Source: Sphingopyxis sp. L1A2A
Lineage (GTDB): Bacteria; Pseudomonadota; Alphaproteobacteria; Sphingomonadales; Sphingomonadaceae
DNA: 64,000 bases
NCBI RefSeq assembly: GCF_005502465.1
Contig: NZ_SCOT01000006.1
Location: 85,644-149,643 of the forward strand
Direction: 5' to 3'
Each line of letters begins with the position of its first letter. The stretch's first letter is position 1. Shown piece by piece: positions 38,065-46,333 of this stretch. The notes under the pieces are model-generated. The model saw nothing but the letters and a program-made list of their open reading frames with translations, was not told where the DNA came from and did not search any database. Both the position numbers and the translations under genes were made by a program.

Positions 38065-38904
38065 GTGCAAATCATCCGTGACATCGCGATGCTGGACCGT
38101 GCCGTTGCGGCACTGAAGCAGGGGGGCAAGAACGTCGCTTTGGTGCCGACGATGGGGGCGCTGCACGACGGCCATCTGTCGCTGGTCCGCATGGCGCGGC
38201 GCGTCGCCGACCATGTGATCGTGTCGATCTTTGTCAACCCGACCCAGTTCGGCCCCAACGAGGATTTCGCCGCCTATCCCCGCGACGAAGCGCGCGACGC
38301 CGCGCTGCTGGTCGAAGAAGGCGTCGGACTGCTGTGGGCACCCGATGTCGCGGTGATGTATCCGGGCGGCCACAGCACCCATATCGAGGTCGCCGAACTC
38401 GGCGCCGATTATTGCGGCGCCGCGCGGCCCGGCCATTTCGACGGGGTCGCGACCGTCGTCGCCAAATTGTTCAACCAGGTCCGCCCCGACATCGCCATTT
38501 TTGGCGAAAAGGACTGGCAGCAGCTGGCGATCATCCGCCGCATGGCGCGCGATCTCGATTTCGGGCTCGACATTTTGGGGGCGCCGATCGCGCGCGATCC
38601 CGACGGCCTCGCGCTGTCGTCGCGCAACGCCTATCTCTCCGCTGAGCAGCGCAGCGCAGCGGTCGCCTTTCCGACAGCGCTCAAGACCGCATCCGCCGCG
38701 CTGGCGAACGGCGACGACATGTACGAAACGCTCGCCAAAGCCGAAGCGGCGATCGTCGCGGGCGGCTTCGACAGCGTCGACTATATCGCGCTCGCCGACG
38801 CCGACAGTCTGGAAAGGCTGAACATTTTTCGCGCCCCGGCGCGCCTGCTGGCGGCCGCGCGGATCGGAAAAACACGGCTGATCGACAATTATCCGGTGGG
38901 TTGA
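38065..38904 (+). CDS. panC: Pantothenate synthetase
   Basis: A 279-residue enzyme that joins pantoate and beta-alanine using ATP. Motifs: PTMGALHDGH (28-37), FVNPTQF, GEKDWQQL and SSRNAYLS. The start is GTG at 38065, directly in front of the conserved IIRDIxxLD segment; no nearby ATG fits. It stands alone on the plus strand. Confidence 0.96.
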   Translation: MQIIRDIAMLDRAVAALKQGGKNVALVPTMGALHDGHLSLVRMARRVADHVIVSIFVNPTQFGPNEDFAAYPRDEARDAALLVEEGVGLLWAPDVAVMYPGGHSTHIEVAELGADYCGAARPGHFDGVATVVAKLFNQVRPDIAIFGEKDWQQLAIIRRMARDLDFGLDILGAPIARDPDGLALSSRNAYLSAEQRSAAVAFPTALKTASAALANGDDMYETLAKAEAAIVAGGFDSVDYIALADADSLERLNIFRAPARLLAAARIGKTRLIDNYPVG

Positions 38905-38969
38905 CGAAAAGCGAAAACGGCTGAATTCAGCCATTTCAGCGCGCCATCCCCAAGAAATTACCAACCATG

Positions 38970-38984
38970 TTAACGCTTTGTTGA
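38970..38984 (+). promoter_or_regulatory. CtrA-like site before the Sel1 gene
   Basis: TTAA (38970-38973), seven bases, then TTGA (38981-38984) departs from the CtrA consensus TTAA-N7-TTAA by one base. It lies 60 bases before the Sel1-protein start in an AT-richer promoter-like stretch. Regulation is inference. Confidence 0.4.
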
Positions 38985-39044
38985 CCATAAGCCGCAAGGT
39001 TGGGGCCCGAAGCCTCCTGTGGGGGGAGGCGACAGGGGGTTTTT

Positions 39045-39359
39045 ATGGCCAACAGTCTGAAGTCCGCAGCATATCTGATCGAAAGCCGCTTGCTCGATGC
39101 CGCACGCGGCGATGCCAATGCCTATTTCGACCTGGGCATCGCTTTTTCGACCGGCACCGGCGGGGTCGATGTCGACCTGATCCAGGCGCATAAATGGTTC
39201 AACCTTGCCGCGCTCGGCGGCAACAAGGAAGGCCAGCAATGCCGCGCCGACCTGTCCGATGAAATGAGCCGCGATGAAATCGCCGAAGCGCAGCGCCAGG
39301 CGCGCGCGTGGCTCGACGAAACCGCCCGCCGTCCGGCAGCACGGCGGTTCGCGGCGTAA
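39045..39359 (+). CDS. Sel1-repeat protein
   Basis: A 104-residue protein with one to two Sel1-type (TPR-like) repeats: GDANAYFDLGIAFSTG and AHKWFNLAALGG. It has no signal peptide. The ATG at 39045 follows a GGGGG-rich ribosome site and gives the family's N-terminus. A GCCTCC/GGAGGC hairpin (39012-39030) sits just upstream and may affect translation. Such small Sel1 proteins are adaptors; the partner is unknown. Confidence 0.8.
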   Translation: MANSLKSAAYLIESRLLDAARGDANAYFDLGIAFSTGTGGVDVDLIQAHKWFNLAALGGNKEGQQCRADLSDEMSRDEIAEAQRQARAWLDETARRPAARRFAA

Positions 39360-39380
39360 AACGCGCCCCTCTTCCGCTCA

Positions 39381-39455
39381 TGTCGAGCGTAGTCGAGACA
39401 CCCATCGCGAATCCCGGCGCTCAGCGTGTCTCGACTTCGCTCGACACGAACGGGA
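39381..39455. repeat. Inverted repeat, second copy of the GTCGAGCGAAGTCGAGACAC family
   Basis: TGTCGAGCGTAGTCGAGACAC (39381-39401) faces GTGTCTCGACTTCGCTCGACA (39426-39446). The arms match those at 34675-34758 with one base changed. It lies between the convergent Sel1 and acyltransferase genes. Confidence 0.85.
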
Positions 39456-39467
39456 TTTGATGATCGT

Positions 39468-40616
39468 TTAACCCGCCCGCCGGAACGGCATATGCCCTTC
39501 GAGCCACGCCATTTCGACCTCTTCCGCCTGCCGCTCCCGGTCCAGAAAATCGCCCACCGCGCGGCGGAACCCGGGATCGGCGATGAAATGCGCCGACCAG
39601 GTCGCGACCGGTCCATAGCCGCGCGCCAGCTTATGCCCGCCCTGCGCGCCCGCCTCGACCCGTGCCAGCCGGCGCGCGATCGCGATATCGATCGCGCGGT
39701 AATAGCAAAGTTCAAAATGCAGATAGGGGATCTCGGTCAGGCATCCCCAATAGCGTCCATACAGCGTATCGGCGCCGACGAAATGCAACGCCCCCGCCAC
39801 GGCTTGCTCGCCATCATAGGCGAGCAGCAAGATGATCTGCTCGGCCATCCGTTCGCCAATCAGGTCGAAGGCTGCGCGCGTCAGATAGGGCTGCCCCCAT
39901 TTGCGCGCGCCGGTGTCCTGATAGAAGAGCCACATGGCGTCCCAATGCTCGGGGCGGATCGCAGCGCCGGTCAATTCCTCGATCCGCAGACCTTGAACGG
40001 CGCGGGACCGCTCCTTGCGCAGCTGCTTGCGCTTGGCCGAGGTCAGCGTGGCGAGGAAATCGTCGAAGCTGGCATAGCCCGCATTGGCGAAATGGAACTG
40101 GATATCGCGGCGCACCAGCCACCCCGCCGCTTCAAACAACGGCATCTGGTCGGGCGCGACAAAGGTCGCGTGCGCCGACGACAGGCCGTTCTGGCGCACC
40201 ACCGTTTCGGCGGCGCGGATCAACAGCCGCGCGTCATCGCTGTCCGGCGCCAGCAGCCGCGGCCCCGGCACCGGGGTAAAGGGCGCCGCGATCTGGAGCT
40301 TGGGATAATAATCGCCCCCCGCGCGCGCCCATGCATCGGCCCAGCCCTGGTCAAAGACATATTCGCCCTGGCTGTGCGATTTCAGATAGGCGGGCGCGGC
40401 GGCGAGCAGCCTGCCAGCCGCATCCTCGACCAGCAAGGGCGCCGCCTGCCAGCCGGTGCCCGGCCCGACGCTGCCCGATAGCTCGAGCAGCGACAGAAAG
40501 GCATGGCCGACGAACGGGTTGCCGCCATCGTGCAGCGCGTCCCACGCCGCCGGATCGAGCGCGGCGACGCCCGTGCCGAGCGCGATCGTCCGGGTTGGCG
40601 GGTCAGCTTCGGCCAT
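39468..40616 (-). CDS. GNAT/FemAB-like N-acyltransferase (DUF482 type)
   Basis: A 382-residue protein of the DUF482 family, related to GNAT and peptidoglycan FemAB acyltransferases. Family marks include NPFVGHAFLSLLE (33-45), KSHSQGEYVFDQGWADA (79-95) and the ending GHKLARGYGPVATWSAHF. It is the third of three genes read from 41.1 kb (HAD, RidA, then this one); the gap to RidA is 8 bases. Acceptor unknown. Confidence 0.88.
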   Translation of the reverse strand: MAEADPPTRTIALGTGVAALDPAAWDALHDGGNPFVGHAFLSLLELSGSVGPGTGWQAAPLLVEDAAGRLLAAAPAYLKSHSQGEYVFDQGWADAWARAGGDYYPKLQIAAPFTPVPGPRLLAPDSDDARLLIRAAETVVRQNGLSSAHATFVAPDQMPLFEAAGWLVRRDIQFHFANAGYASFDDFLATLTSAKRKQLRKERSRAVQGLRIEELTGAAIRPEHWDAMWLFYQDTGARKWGQPYLTRAAFDLIGERMAEQIILLLAYDGEQAVAGALHFVGADTLYGRYWGCLTEIPYLHFELCYYRAIDIAIARRLARVEAGAQGGHKLARGYGPVATWSAHFIADPGFRRAVGDFLDRERQAEEVEMAWLEGHMPFRRAG

Positions 40617-40624
40617 CGCGGCCC

Positions 40625-41089
40625 TTAGGCGGGCTTCACCGCGACGATCGCATCGGCCTCGACCGCGGCGCCCAGCGGCAGCACCGCGACGCCGACCGCG
40701 GCGCGCGCGTGGCGGCCCGCGTCGCCGAACAGCGCCTCGAACAGTTCCGACGCGCCATTGGCGACCTTCGCCTGATCGGTGAAGCTGGGCGCGCTGTTGA
40801 CGAACACCCCGAGCTTGACGACACGCGCGACGCGCGACCAGTCGCCGCCGAGCGCCTGGCCGATCTGGGCGACGAGCATCAGCGCGACGCGCTGCGCCGC
40901 ATCCTGCCCGCCCGCGACATCCATGTCGTCGCCCAGACGCCCGGTCACGACCTGCCCGTCGCGGAACGGCAGCTGGCCGCTGACATAGAGCAGCCCGCCA
41001 TGTTCGACGACGGGGACATAGGCGGCGACCGGGGCGGCGGCCTTGGGCAGTTCGAGGCCCAGTTCGGTGAGCTTTGCGGTGATATCCAT
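40625..41089 (-). CDS. RidA family enamine/imine deaminase
   Basis: A 154-residue protein of the YjgF/YER057c/UK114 family, which hydrolyses reactive enamines made by PLP enzymes. VSGQLPFRDG and NSAPSFTDQAKV regions mark the longer (about 150-residue) subgroup often called Rid4-7. The catalytic arginine of the RidA type is not evident at the usual place, so activity may differ. It is transcribed with the HAD gene upstream (12-base gap). Confidence 0.88.
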   Translation of the reverse strand: MDITAKLTELGLELPKAAAPVAAYVPVVEHGGLLYVSGQLPFRDGQVVTGRLGDDMDVAGGQDAAQRVALMLVAQIGQALGGDWSRVARVVKLGVFVNSAPSFTDQAKVANGASELFEALFGDAGRHARAAVGVAVLPLGAAVEADAIVAVKPA

Positions 41090-41101
41090 GGTCGTTCCTT
41101 C

Positions 41102-41743
41102 TTAAACGGGTTCGGGGGCCGGTGCGGGGACATTTTCGGCCAGCCGCGCGAGGATCCAGTCCTGCGCCGCCGCCCAGTCATCAATGCGGGCATGGGCGTG
41201 TTTTGACGCCGCGATCTTGTCGGCGATCGCGGGCTCGCCGACCAGATGGAGCCGCCACACATCGGGCGCGACCTCCGCCACCGAATGATGATGGCCAGCC
41301 AGATCGTCGATGAAGATTGCGACCGAGGGCCGATATTGTTCGATCAGGCGGCGCACCGGTTCCCCCTTGCCGCCGCGGCTGCCGATCACCGGGGCGTGGA
41401 AATCGTGGCGTGCCAGCTGGTCGATCCGCGCCTGCTGATGGTCGGGGCCGACGTTGGTCAGCACGACGATGTCGGCCTGCTCGGCGATCGCGGCCATGGC
41501 GGCGAGCGCGCCGGGGATCGGATATTGCCGCGTCATTTCGGTGCGAAAAAAGCTGTCGAGCAGCGGCCAGACCTCGGCCGCCTCGAGCGGCGTCCCACAT
41601 TCCTTGCGCTTCAGCGCCCCGGCAAAGCTGGCGTCCTCGATGCGGAACAAGACGCCATGTTCGGCATCGACCCATTCGGCAAAGGGCACGACCATGTGCA
41701 TCAGCACCTCGTCGCAATCGGTGATGACGAGCGGGCGGTTCAT
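41102..41743 (-). CDS. HAD family hydrolase
   Basis: A 213-residue HAD protein with motif I TDCDEVL (8-14), motif II VVLTNVG, the lysine region GGKGEPV and motif IV FIDDLAGHH. Its start overlaps the stop of the DUF3572 gene by 4 bases. The substrate is unknown; the short four-helix cap suggests a small phosphate ester. Confidence 0.88.
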   Translation of the reverse strand: MNRPLVITDCDEVLMHMVVPFAEWVDAEHGVLFRIEDASFAGALKRKECGTPLEAAEVWPLLDSFFRTEMTRQYPIPGALAAMAAIAEQADIVVLTNVGPDHQQARIDQLARHDFHAPVIGSRGGKGEPVRRLIEQYRPSVAIFIDDLAGHHHSVAEVAPDVWRLHLVGEPAIADKIAASKHAHARIDDWAAAQDWILARLAENVPAPAPEPV

Positions 41744-42003
41744 GCAGTGGTTCCTTCGAGGCGCTGCGAAGCCGCAGCGATAGCGGCGGGGGGCACCTGC
41801 AGCGCATCGGCGCAGGCGACAAGATCATTTTCATGGGCGGTCAGGAACGCCAGAATCGCTGCGAGCGTCGCGCGTTCGGTCAGCGACGCGCGCAGCTCGT
41901 CGGGTGCCAGCCCGGTCAGCGCCAGCAGCCGCTCGGCGCGCGGTTCGTCGCTCAAGATCCAGCCGAGCGCCTGAAGCGCCAAAGCTGCGTCGTCGTCGTG
42001 CAA
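41740..42003 (-). CDS. DUF3572 family protein
   Basis: An 87-residue helical protein of the alphaproteobacterial DUF3572 family, with the family-typical ALxALGWILSDEPRAERLLALTGL segment near the N-terminus. I chose the TTG at 42003 because GAAGGGA lies 8 bases upstream; the longer version starts at another TTG inside that ribosome site. Function unknown. It is divergent from divK with 89 bases between starts and coupled to the HAD gene (ATGA overlap). Confidence 0.8.
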   Translation of the reverse strand: MHDDDAALALQALGWILSDEPRAERLLALTGLAPDELRASLTERATLAAILAFLTAHENDLVACADALQVPPAAIAAASQRLEGTTA

Positions 42004-42092
42004 AGCATTTTTCCCTTCAAAGGGAGGCAATTGTGTCGTGCGGCCGATTCGCCTAAACGGGCCGCGAACGCAAGGTGGGGAAGCGAAATATC

Positions 42093-42455
42093 ATGGGCAA
42101 GACGATATTGGTCGTCGAGGATAATGAGCTGAACCTGCGCCTGTTCTGTGACCTGCTCAATGCCCATGGCTATACCGCGCACCCGGTGCGCGACGGCCGC
42201 GACGCGCTGGCCAAGGCACGCGAAGTGTCGCCCGATCTGATCATCATGGACATCCAGCTGCCGCATGTCAGCGGGCTGGAGTTGATCGGCCAGATGAAGG
42301 CCGACCTGACCTTGCGCAGCGTTCCGATCATGGCGGTCACCGCCTATGCGGGGAAGGGTGACGAGGAGCAGATCAGGGCGGCGGGCGCCGAAGCCTATGT
42401 GTCGAAACCGATTTCGGTGATCAAGTTCATCGAGAGCGTCGGGGTGTTTGCCTGA
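42093..42455 (+). CDS. divK: DivK-type single-domain response regulator
   Basis: A 120-residue receiver domain without output domain. Acidic residues Asp10 and neighbours, the phosphorylation site Asp53, Thr83 and Lys105 are all present. VVEDNELNLRLF and KPISV segments match DivK, which in Caulobacter is phosphorylated by PleC/DivJ and controls CtrA through DivL/CckA. It is not followed by pleD, unlike in Caulobacter, and seems monocistronic. Confidence 0.9.
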   Translation: MGKTILVVEDNELNLRLFCDLLNAHGYTAHPVRDGRDALAKAREVSPDLIIMDIQLPHVSGLELIGQMKADLTLRSVPIMAVTAYAGKGDEEQIRAAGAEAYVSKPISVIKFIESVGVFA

Positions 42456-42469
42456 GCGGGCCAGCGGCG

Positions 42470-42592
42470 GCTAGCGACCGGTTGCGGACCTCCGATTTCG
42501 TCATCCCGGACTTGATCCGGGATCCATCCGCCCTCGCGGCATAGCGCGGCGCAAGAGGTCATGGCCCCCGGATCAAGTCCGGGGTGACGACG
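42470..42592. repeat. Composite REP element with conserved leader
   Basis: The leader CTAGCGACCGGTTGCGGAC (from 42471) is followed by facing CGGACTTGATCCGG copies (about 42507 and 42568). A nearly identical leader precedes the element at 51447. A CCCACCCC tail follows at about 42607. Confidence 0.8.
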
Positions 42593-42641
42593 GCAGGATG
42601 TCCGCTTCCCACCCCAAAGCGGCTCCAGAACGCGCGCGCCC

Positions 42642-42667
42642 AAAAAAAGGCGGCACCGATGGCCGCC
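42642..42667 (-). terminator. Terminator after the 50-residue gene
   Basis: On the minus strand GGCGGC pairs with GCCGCC around a 7-base loop and is followed by seven T. It lies 60 bases downstream of the small gene at 42728, which supports that gene's reality. Confidence 0.8.
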
Positions 42668-42727
42668 CTTTGATGCTGGTCGAAAATCGCGGGCCGCCGC
42701 GCGCCTTGGCCGCGACGGCGCGCAGCG

Positions 42728-42880
42728 TCAGGCGTTGCAGCGACGCTTGTCCTCAGCGCCGCGCGGCGCGCCCGGTTCACTCCACGGTGCCGCATAGCGG
42801 ATCGCGACCATGGCAGCGGACGCGTCGATCACCGCAGTCCACAGGCGATGGAGCCGGTTCGATTCGGGGGTGTGGGTCAT
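42728..42880 (-). CDS. Small 50-residue protein divergent from an Lrp regulator
   Basis: A 50-residue protein starting MTHTPESNRLHRLWTA at 42880 with a strong GGAG ribosome site 7 bases upstream, and ending before a good terminator. It has an amphipathic middle segment (about 10-30) and a charged tail with a single cysteine. It is not a known family to me. The longer frame that contains it extends antisense into the Lrp gene and should be ignored. Position suggests control by the neighbouring regulator. Confidence 0.65.
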   Translation of the reverse strand: MTHTPESNRLHRLWTAVIDASAAMVAIRYAAPWSEPGAPRGAEDKRRCNA

Positions 42881-42964
42881 CGTTTGTCTCCTGCATCCGG
42901 CGCCGCAAGAGGGAGAGGGCGGGCCGGACAAGCCCTTTATAATCCCGCAACAATGGCTATTGGT

Positions 42965-42998
42965 GCTAAAATTGACCGTGCGAACGACCAATTTTGGC
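42965..42998. promoter_or_regulatory. Inverted repeat between the small gene and the Lrp gene
   Basis: GCTAAAATTG (42965-42974) faces CAATTTTGGC (42989-42998), 9 of 10 positions pairing, across 14 bases. It lies 13 bases before the regulator's first ATG and 85 before the small gene's start, so a dimeric regulator could control both directions. Confidence 0.5.
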
Positions 42999-43010
42999 GT
43001 TATTGGATCA

Positions 43011-43499
43011 ATGATGCGAAAAATGATCGATCTCGACGCTTTCGACCGCCGCCTGCTCGCGCTGGTCCGCGAGAACAATCTCGAACCCGCGCGGGTGCTG
43101 GCGGACAAGGTTGGCCTGTCGCTGTCCGCGGTGCTCCGCCGCTTGCGGCGCCTGCGCGACGAGAAGGTGATCGTCGCCGACATTGCGGTGATCAATCCGG
43201 CGCTCACCGGGTCGGCGCTCACCATGCACGTCCTCGTCCAGATGCAGCAGGCGGGTCCGCAGACGATGGACAATTTCGCGCGCACAATCGTCCGCCATCC
43301 CGAAGTCACCGCGGCGTGGGACGTTACTGGCGACGACGACTTCCTGCTCAAGGTCCAGGTCGGCACGATGGAGGAATATGACGCCTTCACCCGCCGCGCA
43401 CTGGGCGAGGACAAGGGCGTGCATTCGTTCACGACACTGATCGCAATCCGCAACATCATCGAAAATGAAGTCGCACGGCGGCCGCTGCGCGATCGCTAG
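43011..43499 (+). CDS. Lrp/AsnC family transcriptional regulator
   Basis: A 162-residue regulator with an N-terminal HTH (LDAFDRRLLALVREN ... LSLSAVLRRLRRLRDE) and a C-terminal ligand-binding RAM domain (ending ALGEDKGVHSFTTLIAIRNI). ATGs at 43011, 43014 and 43023 all fit; no strong ribosome site separates them. Lrp regulators often control a divergent gene, here the 50-residue protein. The effector is unknown. Confidence 0.92.
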   Translation: MMRKMIDLDAFDRRLLALVRENNLEPARVLADKVGLSLSAVLRRLRRLRDEKVIVADIAVINPALTGSALTMHVLVQMQQAGPQTMDNFARTIVRHPEVTAAWDVTGDDDFLLKVQVGTMEEYDAFTRRALGEDKGVHSFTTLIAIRNIIENEVARRPLRDR

Positions 43500-43630
43500 G
43501 AGTCGCGGGCCGGGCGGTTTAGGGAGAATTCGGCAAACGACCGAAACTTGCCGTCGCCCTCCGCGAAGGCGGGGGCGACGTTCAGAGGAAACGTCTTTTG
43601 CCGCCTCAACGGGGCCACCGTCCGCGCACG

Positions 43631-43656
43631 AAAAAGGGCGGCGCAAATGGCCGCCC
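43631..43656 (-). terminator. Terminator between lrp-type gene and rpmG
   Basis: GGGCGGC and GCCGCCC pair around a short loop, with TTTTT on the minus-strand side, so it serves rpmG; the plus side has only TTT and may also stop the regulator transcript. Confidence 0.75.
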
Positions 43657-43724
43657 TTTGATCTCGGCTTACGCCGGGATGATGCATCGTGATTCCGTTC
43701 AGCGTTACCGAGCGGATCGACGCA

Positions 43725-43892
43725 TCACTTGATCTTCGATTCCTTGAACTCGACATGCTTGCGCACGCGCGGGTCGTACTTCCGCACCGACATTTTTTCG
43801 GTCATCGTGCGCGGGTTCTTTTTCGTCACATAGAAAAAGCCCGTGTCGGCGGTGCTCACCAGCTTGATCTTGACGGTCGTCGGCTTGGCCAT
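43725..43892 (-). CDS. rpmG: 50S ribosomal protein L33
   Basis: A 55-residue basic ribosomal protein: [20 protein letters not shown] start, then YVTKKNPR and [14 protein letters not shown]. It lacks the zinc cysteines, so it is the C- form. It is monocistronic with a terminator 69 bases downstream. Both L33 and L36 here are of the zinc-free type. Confidence 0.96.
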   Translation of the reverse strand: MAKPTTVKIKLVSTADTGFFYVTKKNPRTMTEKMSVRKYDPRVRKHVEFKESKIK

Positions 43893-44047
43893 GGCCCTGT
43901 TCCTCGAAATAACTGCACATCCGCCGGAGCTCCGAAGGATGCGGCGGGACTGTGGCCCCGACGTTGGTGTGAAAAAACTCAGGGGCCGCGCACGAGGCGC
44001 CGCCCCCAATATCCGCGCGCCTCTGACCGGATTCGGCGCTTCTGTCA

Positions 44048-44086
44048 AGCAAAAGAGCGGGCGGACGGCGCAGCACCGTCCGCCCG
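44048..44086 (-). terminator. Terminator-like hairpin after tonB
   Basis: An 11-base perfect stem (44058-44068 with 44076-44086) around a 7-base loop, followed on the minus strand by CTCTTTTGCTT. The T-run is imperfect. Confidence 0.65.
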
Positions 44087-44106
44087 GGAGGGGGCTTGGG
44101 GGACGG

Positions 44107-44844
44107 CTAAGCCGCCCTGATCTCGAAGCGGACCGTCATCACCTTCCAGCTTTCCTCGGCCACGCCGCCGCGCGTCGCGGGAGTGAAGCGCCATTTGGCC
44201 AGCGCGCGGCGCTTGGTTTCGGCGAAAAAGCCCGGACTGTCGGTGCTGACCAGTTCGACCGCCTTCACCCGCCCGTCGGTGCCGATCAGGACGCGCACCT
44301 TGGCAACCCCCTCGATCTCGCGCCGTTGCTCGCTCGCGGGATAGTCGGGCTGGAACGCCCCGGCGTAGCGTGGATCGAGTTCAGCGAACACCAGCCTCGG
44401 CGCGGGCGGCGGATCCGCTGGGCGCGCCGGGGGGCCGGGATCGATCGGGCGAAGATCGACGACGACCGGCCCTTCGTCGACCCGGTTGTCGCTCAGCGAA
44501 CTGGTATCGACGATGGGTTTGACGGCGTCGGTCGCCGAGGCGACCTTCTCGGTCGGCTGCACCTCTTCGCTCGGCTGGGGCGGCGGCGGATCGAGCGGCT
44601 TGGTCAGTTCGATCAACGTGCCTTGCATCGGTTTGGACTTCGGGGGCGCCTCCATGATCATCGGCGACAGCGCCACTGCGACGACCAGCGCCGCGGGCAG
44701 GCCGACGGCGAGGAGCGCGGCGACCGGGTGGCGGCTGTGCTCGCTGCCATAGCTGTTGCGGGGTGAAAGGGTTGCTGCACCCGCGGGCGCGGTTGTCGTC
44801 TCGGGCGCGGTCATGATCGCCGAAATCAAGGGTATCAGGGTCAT
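44107..44844 (-). CDS. Energy transducer TonB
   Basis: A 245-residue periplasm-spanning protein that passes proton-motive energy from ExbBD to outer-membrane receptors. One membrane anchor (about 42-62), a Pro-rich linker (about 75-150, many PP and PxP) and a C-terminal TonB domain (about 165-245) with [12 protein letters not shown] and [10 protein letters not shown]. No exbB or exbD lies nearby. A consensus -35 TTGACA and a palindrome precede it at 44916-44946. Confidence 0.93.
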   Translation of the reverse strand: MTLIPLISAIMTAPETTTAPAGAATLSPRNSYGSEHSRHPVAALLAVGLPAALVVAVALSPMIMEAPPKSKPMQGTLIELTKPLDPPPPQPSEEVQPTEKVASATDAVKPIVDTSSLSDNRVDEGPVVVDLRPIDPGPPARPADPPPAPRLVFAELDPRYAGAFQPDYPASEQRREIEGVAKVRVLIGTDGRVKAVELVSTDSPGFFAETKRRALAKWRFTPATRGGVAEESWKVMTVRFEIRAA

Positions 44845-44915
44845 GGCATCTCTCCTTGCCGGTCAGACCCGGCCCTGCCGTGTTTCGACCACCGCTATGG
44901 GCCAAGCCAGAATTA

Positions 44916-44946
44916 AGTGATAATATATCATCACTCCTTTTGTCAA
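44916..44946 (-). promoter_or_regulatory. tonB promoter with overlapping palindrome
   Basis: On the minus strand a perfect TTGACA (44946-44941) is followed 15 bases later by TATTAT, a 5/6 match to -10. The 20-base near-palindrome AGTGATAATATATCATCACT (44916-44935, one mismatched pair) covers the -10. A repressor bound there would block the promoter; its identity is unknown. Confidence 0.5.
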
Positions 44947-44990
44947 GCGACAAGGTAGGCAAGGGAGCGCCGTTGGTCGCGATGGATCGA

Positions 44991-46301
44991 TTAGTCGGCA
45001 GCCAGCCGCGCCTCCGCCTGATCCTTGGCGATCAGCGGCAATAATTCGGCCATGTCGGGGCCATGGTCGCGCGCCGTCAGCGCGCGGCGCAGCGGCAGGA
45101 ACAGCGCGCGGCCCTTGGCGCCCGTCGCCTCTTTCACCGCGGTGGTCAGCGCGTGCCAGGGGTCGGCGCTCCAGTCGATCGCGGGCGCCGCGGCGGCGGC
45201 GGCGGCCAGCACCGGCCGGTCGGCATCGTCGACCGGCGGCGGCGCGAGTGGCCCGTCGAACACCGGCAGCCAGTCGGCGGCCTCGGCGACGGTCATCAGG
45301 TTGGGGCGAATCGCATGCCAGCGCGCCGCGGTGATCGCGGCGGGCAAGCGATCGGCGACCGCTTCATACTCGGTGTGGTGCAAAATCTTCTGGTTGAGCA
45401 GCGCCAGTTCAGCCTCGTCGAACCGCGCCGGGGCGCGGCCGAAGCGCGCAAAGTCGATATGGTCGATCAGCGGCGCCAGGCTGGTCACCGGCTCGACCGG
45501 ATCACTGGTGCCAAGCCGCGCGAGCAGCGCCGCGAGCGCGATCGGCTCGATCCCGGCGTCGCGCAGGCTGGCCATGCCCAGCGAGCCGAGCCGCTTCGAC
45601 AATTTGCCCTCGGTCCCGACGAGCAACGCCTCATGCGCGAAACGCGGCGGGGCGGCGCCCAGCGCGGCGAACATCTGGATCTGCGTGGCGGTGTTCGACA
45701 CATGATCCTCGCCGCGCACGACATGGGTGATGCCCATCGCGATGTCGTCGATGACGCTGGGCAGCAGATAGAGCCAGCTGCCGTCGGCGCGGCGGACCAC
45801 CGGATCGGACATGGTTCTTGGTTCAAAATGCTGATCTCCACGAACCATATCGGCCCATTCGATCGCTGCATCATGGTCGAGGCGGAAGCGCCAGTGCGGC
45901 GCCACGCCCTGGGGCACCGGCGCGTCGGCGGCTTTGCGCTCATAAACCGGCGGCAGCCCGCGCGAGAGCAAAATCTTGCGCCGGATGTCGAGTTCTTCGG
46001 GGGTTTCGTAACAGGCATAGACGCGGCCTGCCGCCTGCAGCCGGGCAAATTCGGCCTCGTACAGCGCGAACCGCGCCGACTGGCGCTCCTCGCCATCCAC
46101 ATCGAAGCCGAGCCACGCGAGGTCGGCGCGGATCGCGGCGACATAATCCTCTTTCGACCGTTCAAGGTCGGTGTCGTCGATCCGCAACAGGAAGCGCCCA
46201 CCATATTTGCGCGCCCACAGAAAATTGTGGAGCGCGGTGCGGACATTGCCGACATGCAGGGTGCCGGTCGGCGAGGGGGCAAAGCGGGTCACGACAGTCA
46301 T
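44991..46301 (-). CDS. gltX: Glutamyl-tRNA synthetase
   Basis: A 436-residue class I synthetase. HVGN stands for HIGH at 16-19 and KLSKR for KMSKS at 233-237; RIDDTD (40-45) and the GWLYL-like segment WLYLLPSVIDD are typical. At 436 residues it is shorter than the about 470-480 of most GltX, as in the second GltX of many alphaproteobacteria. Whether it charges tRNA-Glu, tRNA-Gln or both cannot be told. No gatCAB genes lie in the window. Confidence 0.94.
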   Translation of the reverse strand: MTVVTRFAPSPTGTLHVGNVRTALHNFLWARKYGGRFLLRIDDTDLERSKEDYVAAIRADLAWLGFDVDGEERQSARFALYEAEFARLQAAGRVYACYETPEELDIRRKILLSRGLPPVYERKAADAPVPQGVAPHWRFRLDHDAAIEWADMVRGDQHFEPRTMSDPVVRRADGSWLYLLPSVIDDIAMGITHVVRGEDHVSNTATQIQMFAALGAAPPRFAHEALLVGTEGKLSKRLGSLGMASLRDAGIEPIALAALLARLGTSDPVEPVTSLAPLIDHIDFARFGRAPARFDEAELALLNQKILHHTEYEAVADRLPAAITAARWHAIRPNLMTVAEAADWLPVFDGPLAPPPVDDADRPVLAAAAAAAPAIDWSADPWHALTTAVKEATGAKGRALFLPLRRALTARDHGPDMAELLPLIAKDQAEARLAAD

Positions 46302-46333
46302 GGCCGCGCCTATAACCGCATAATGGGCCGCCG

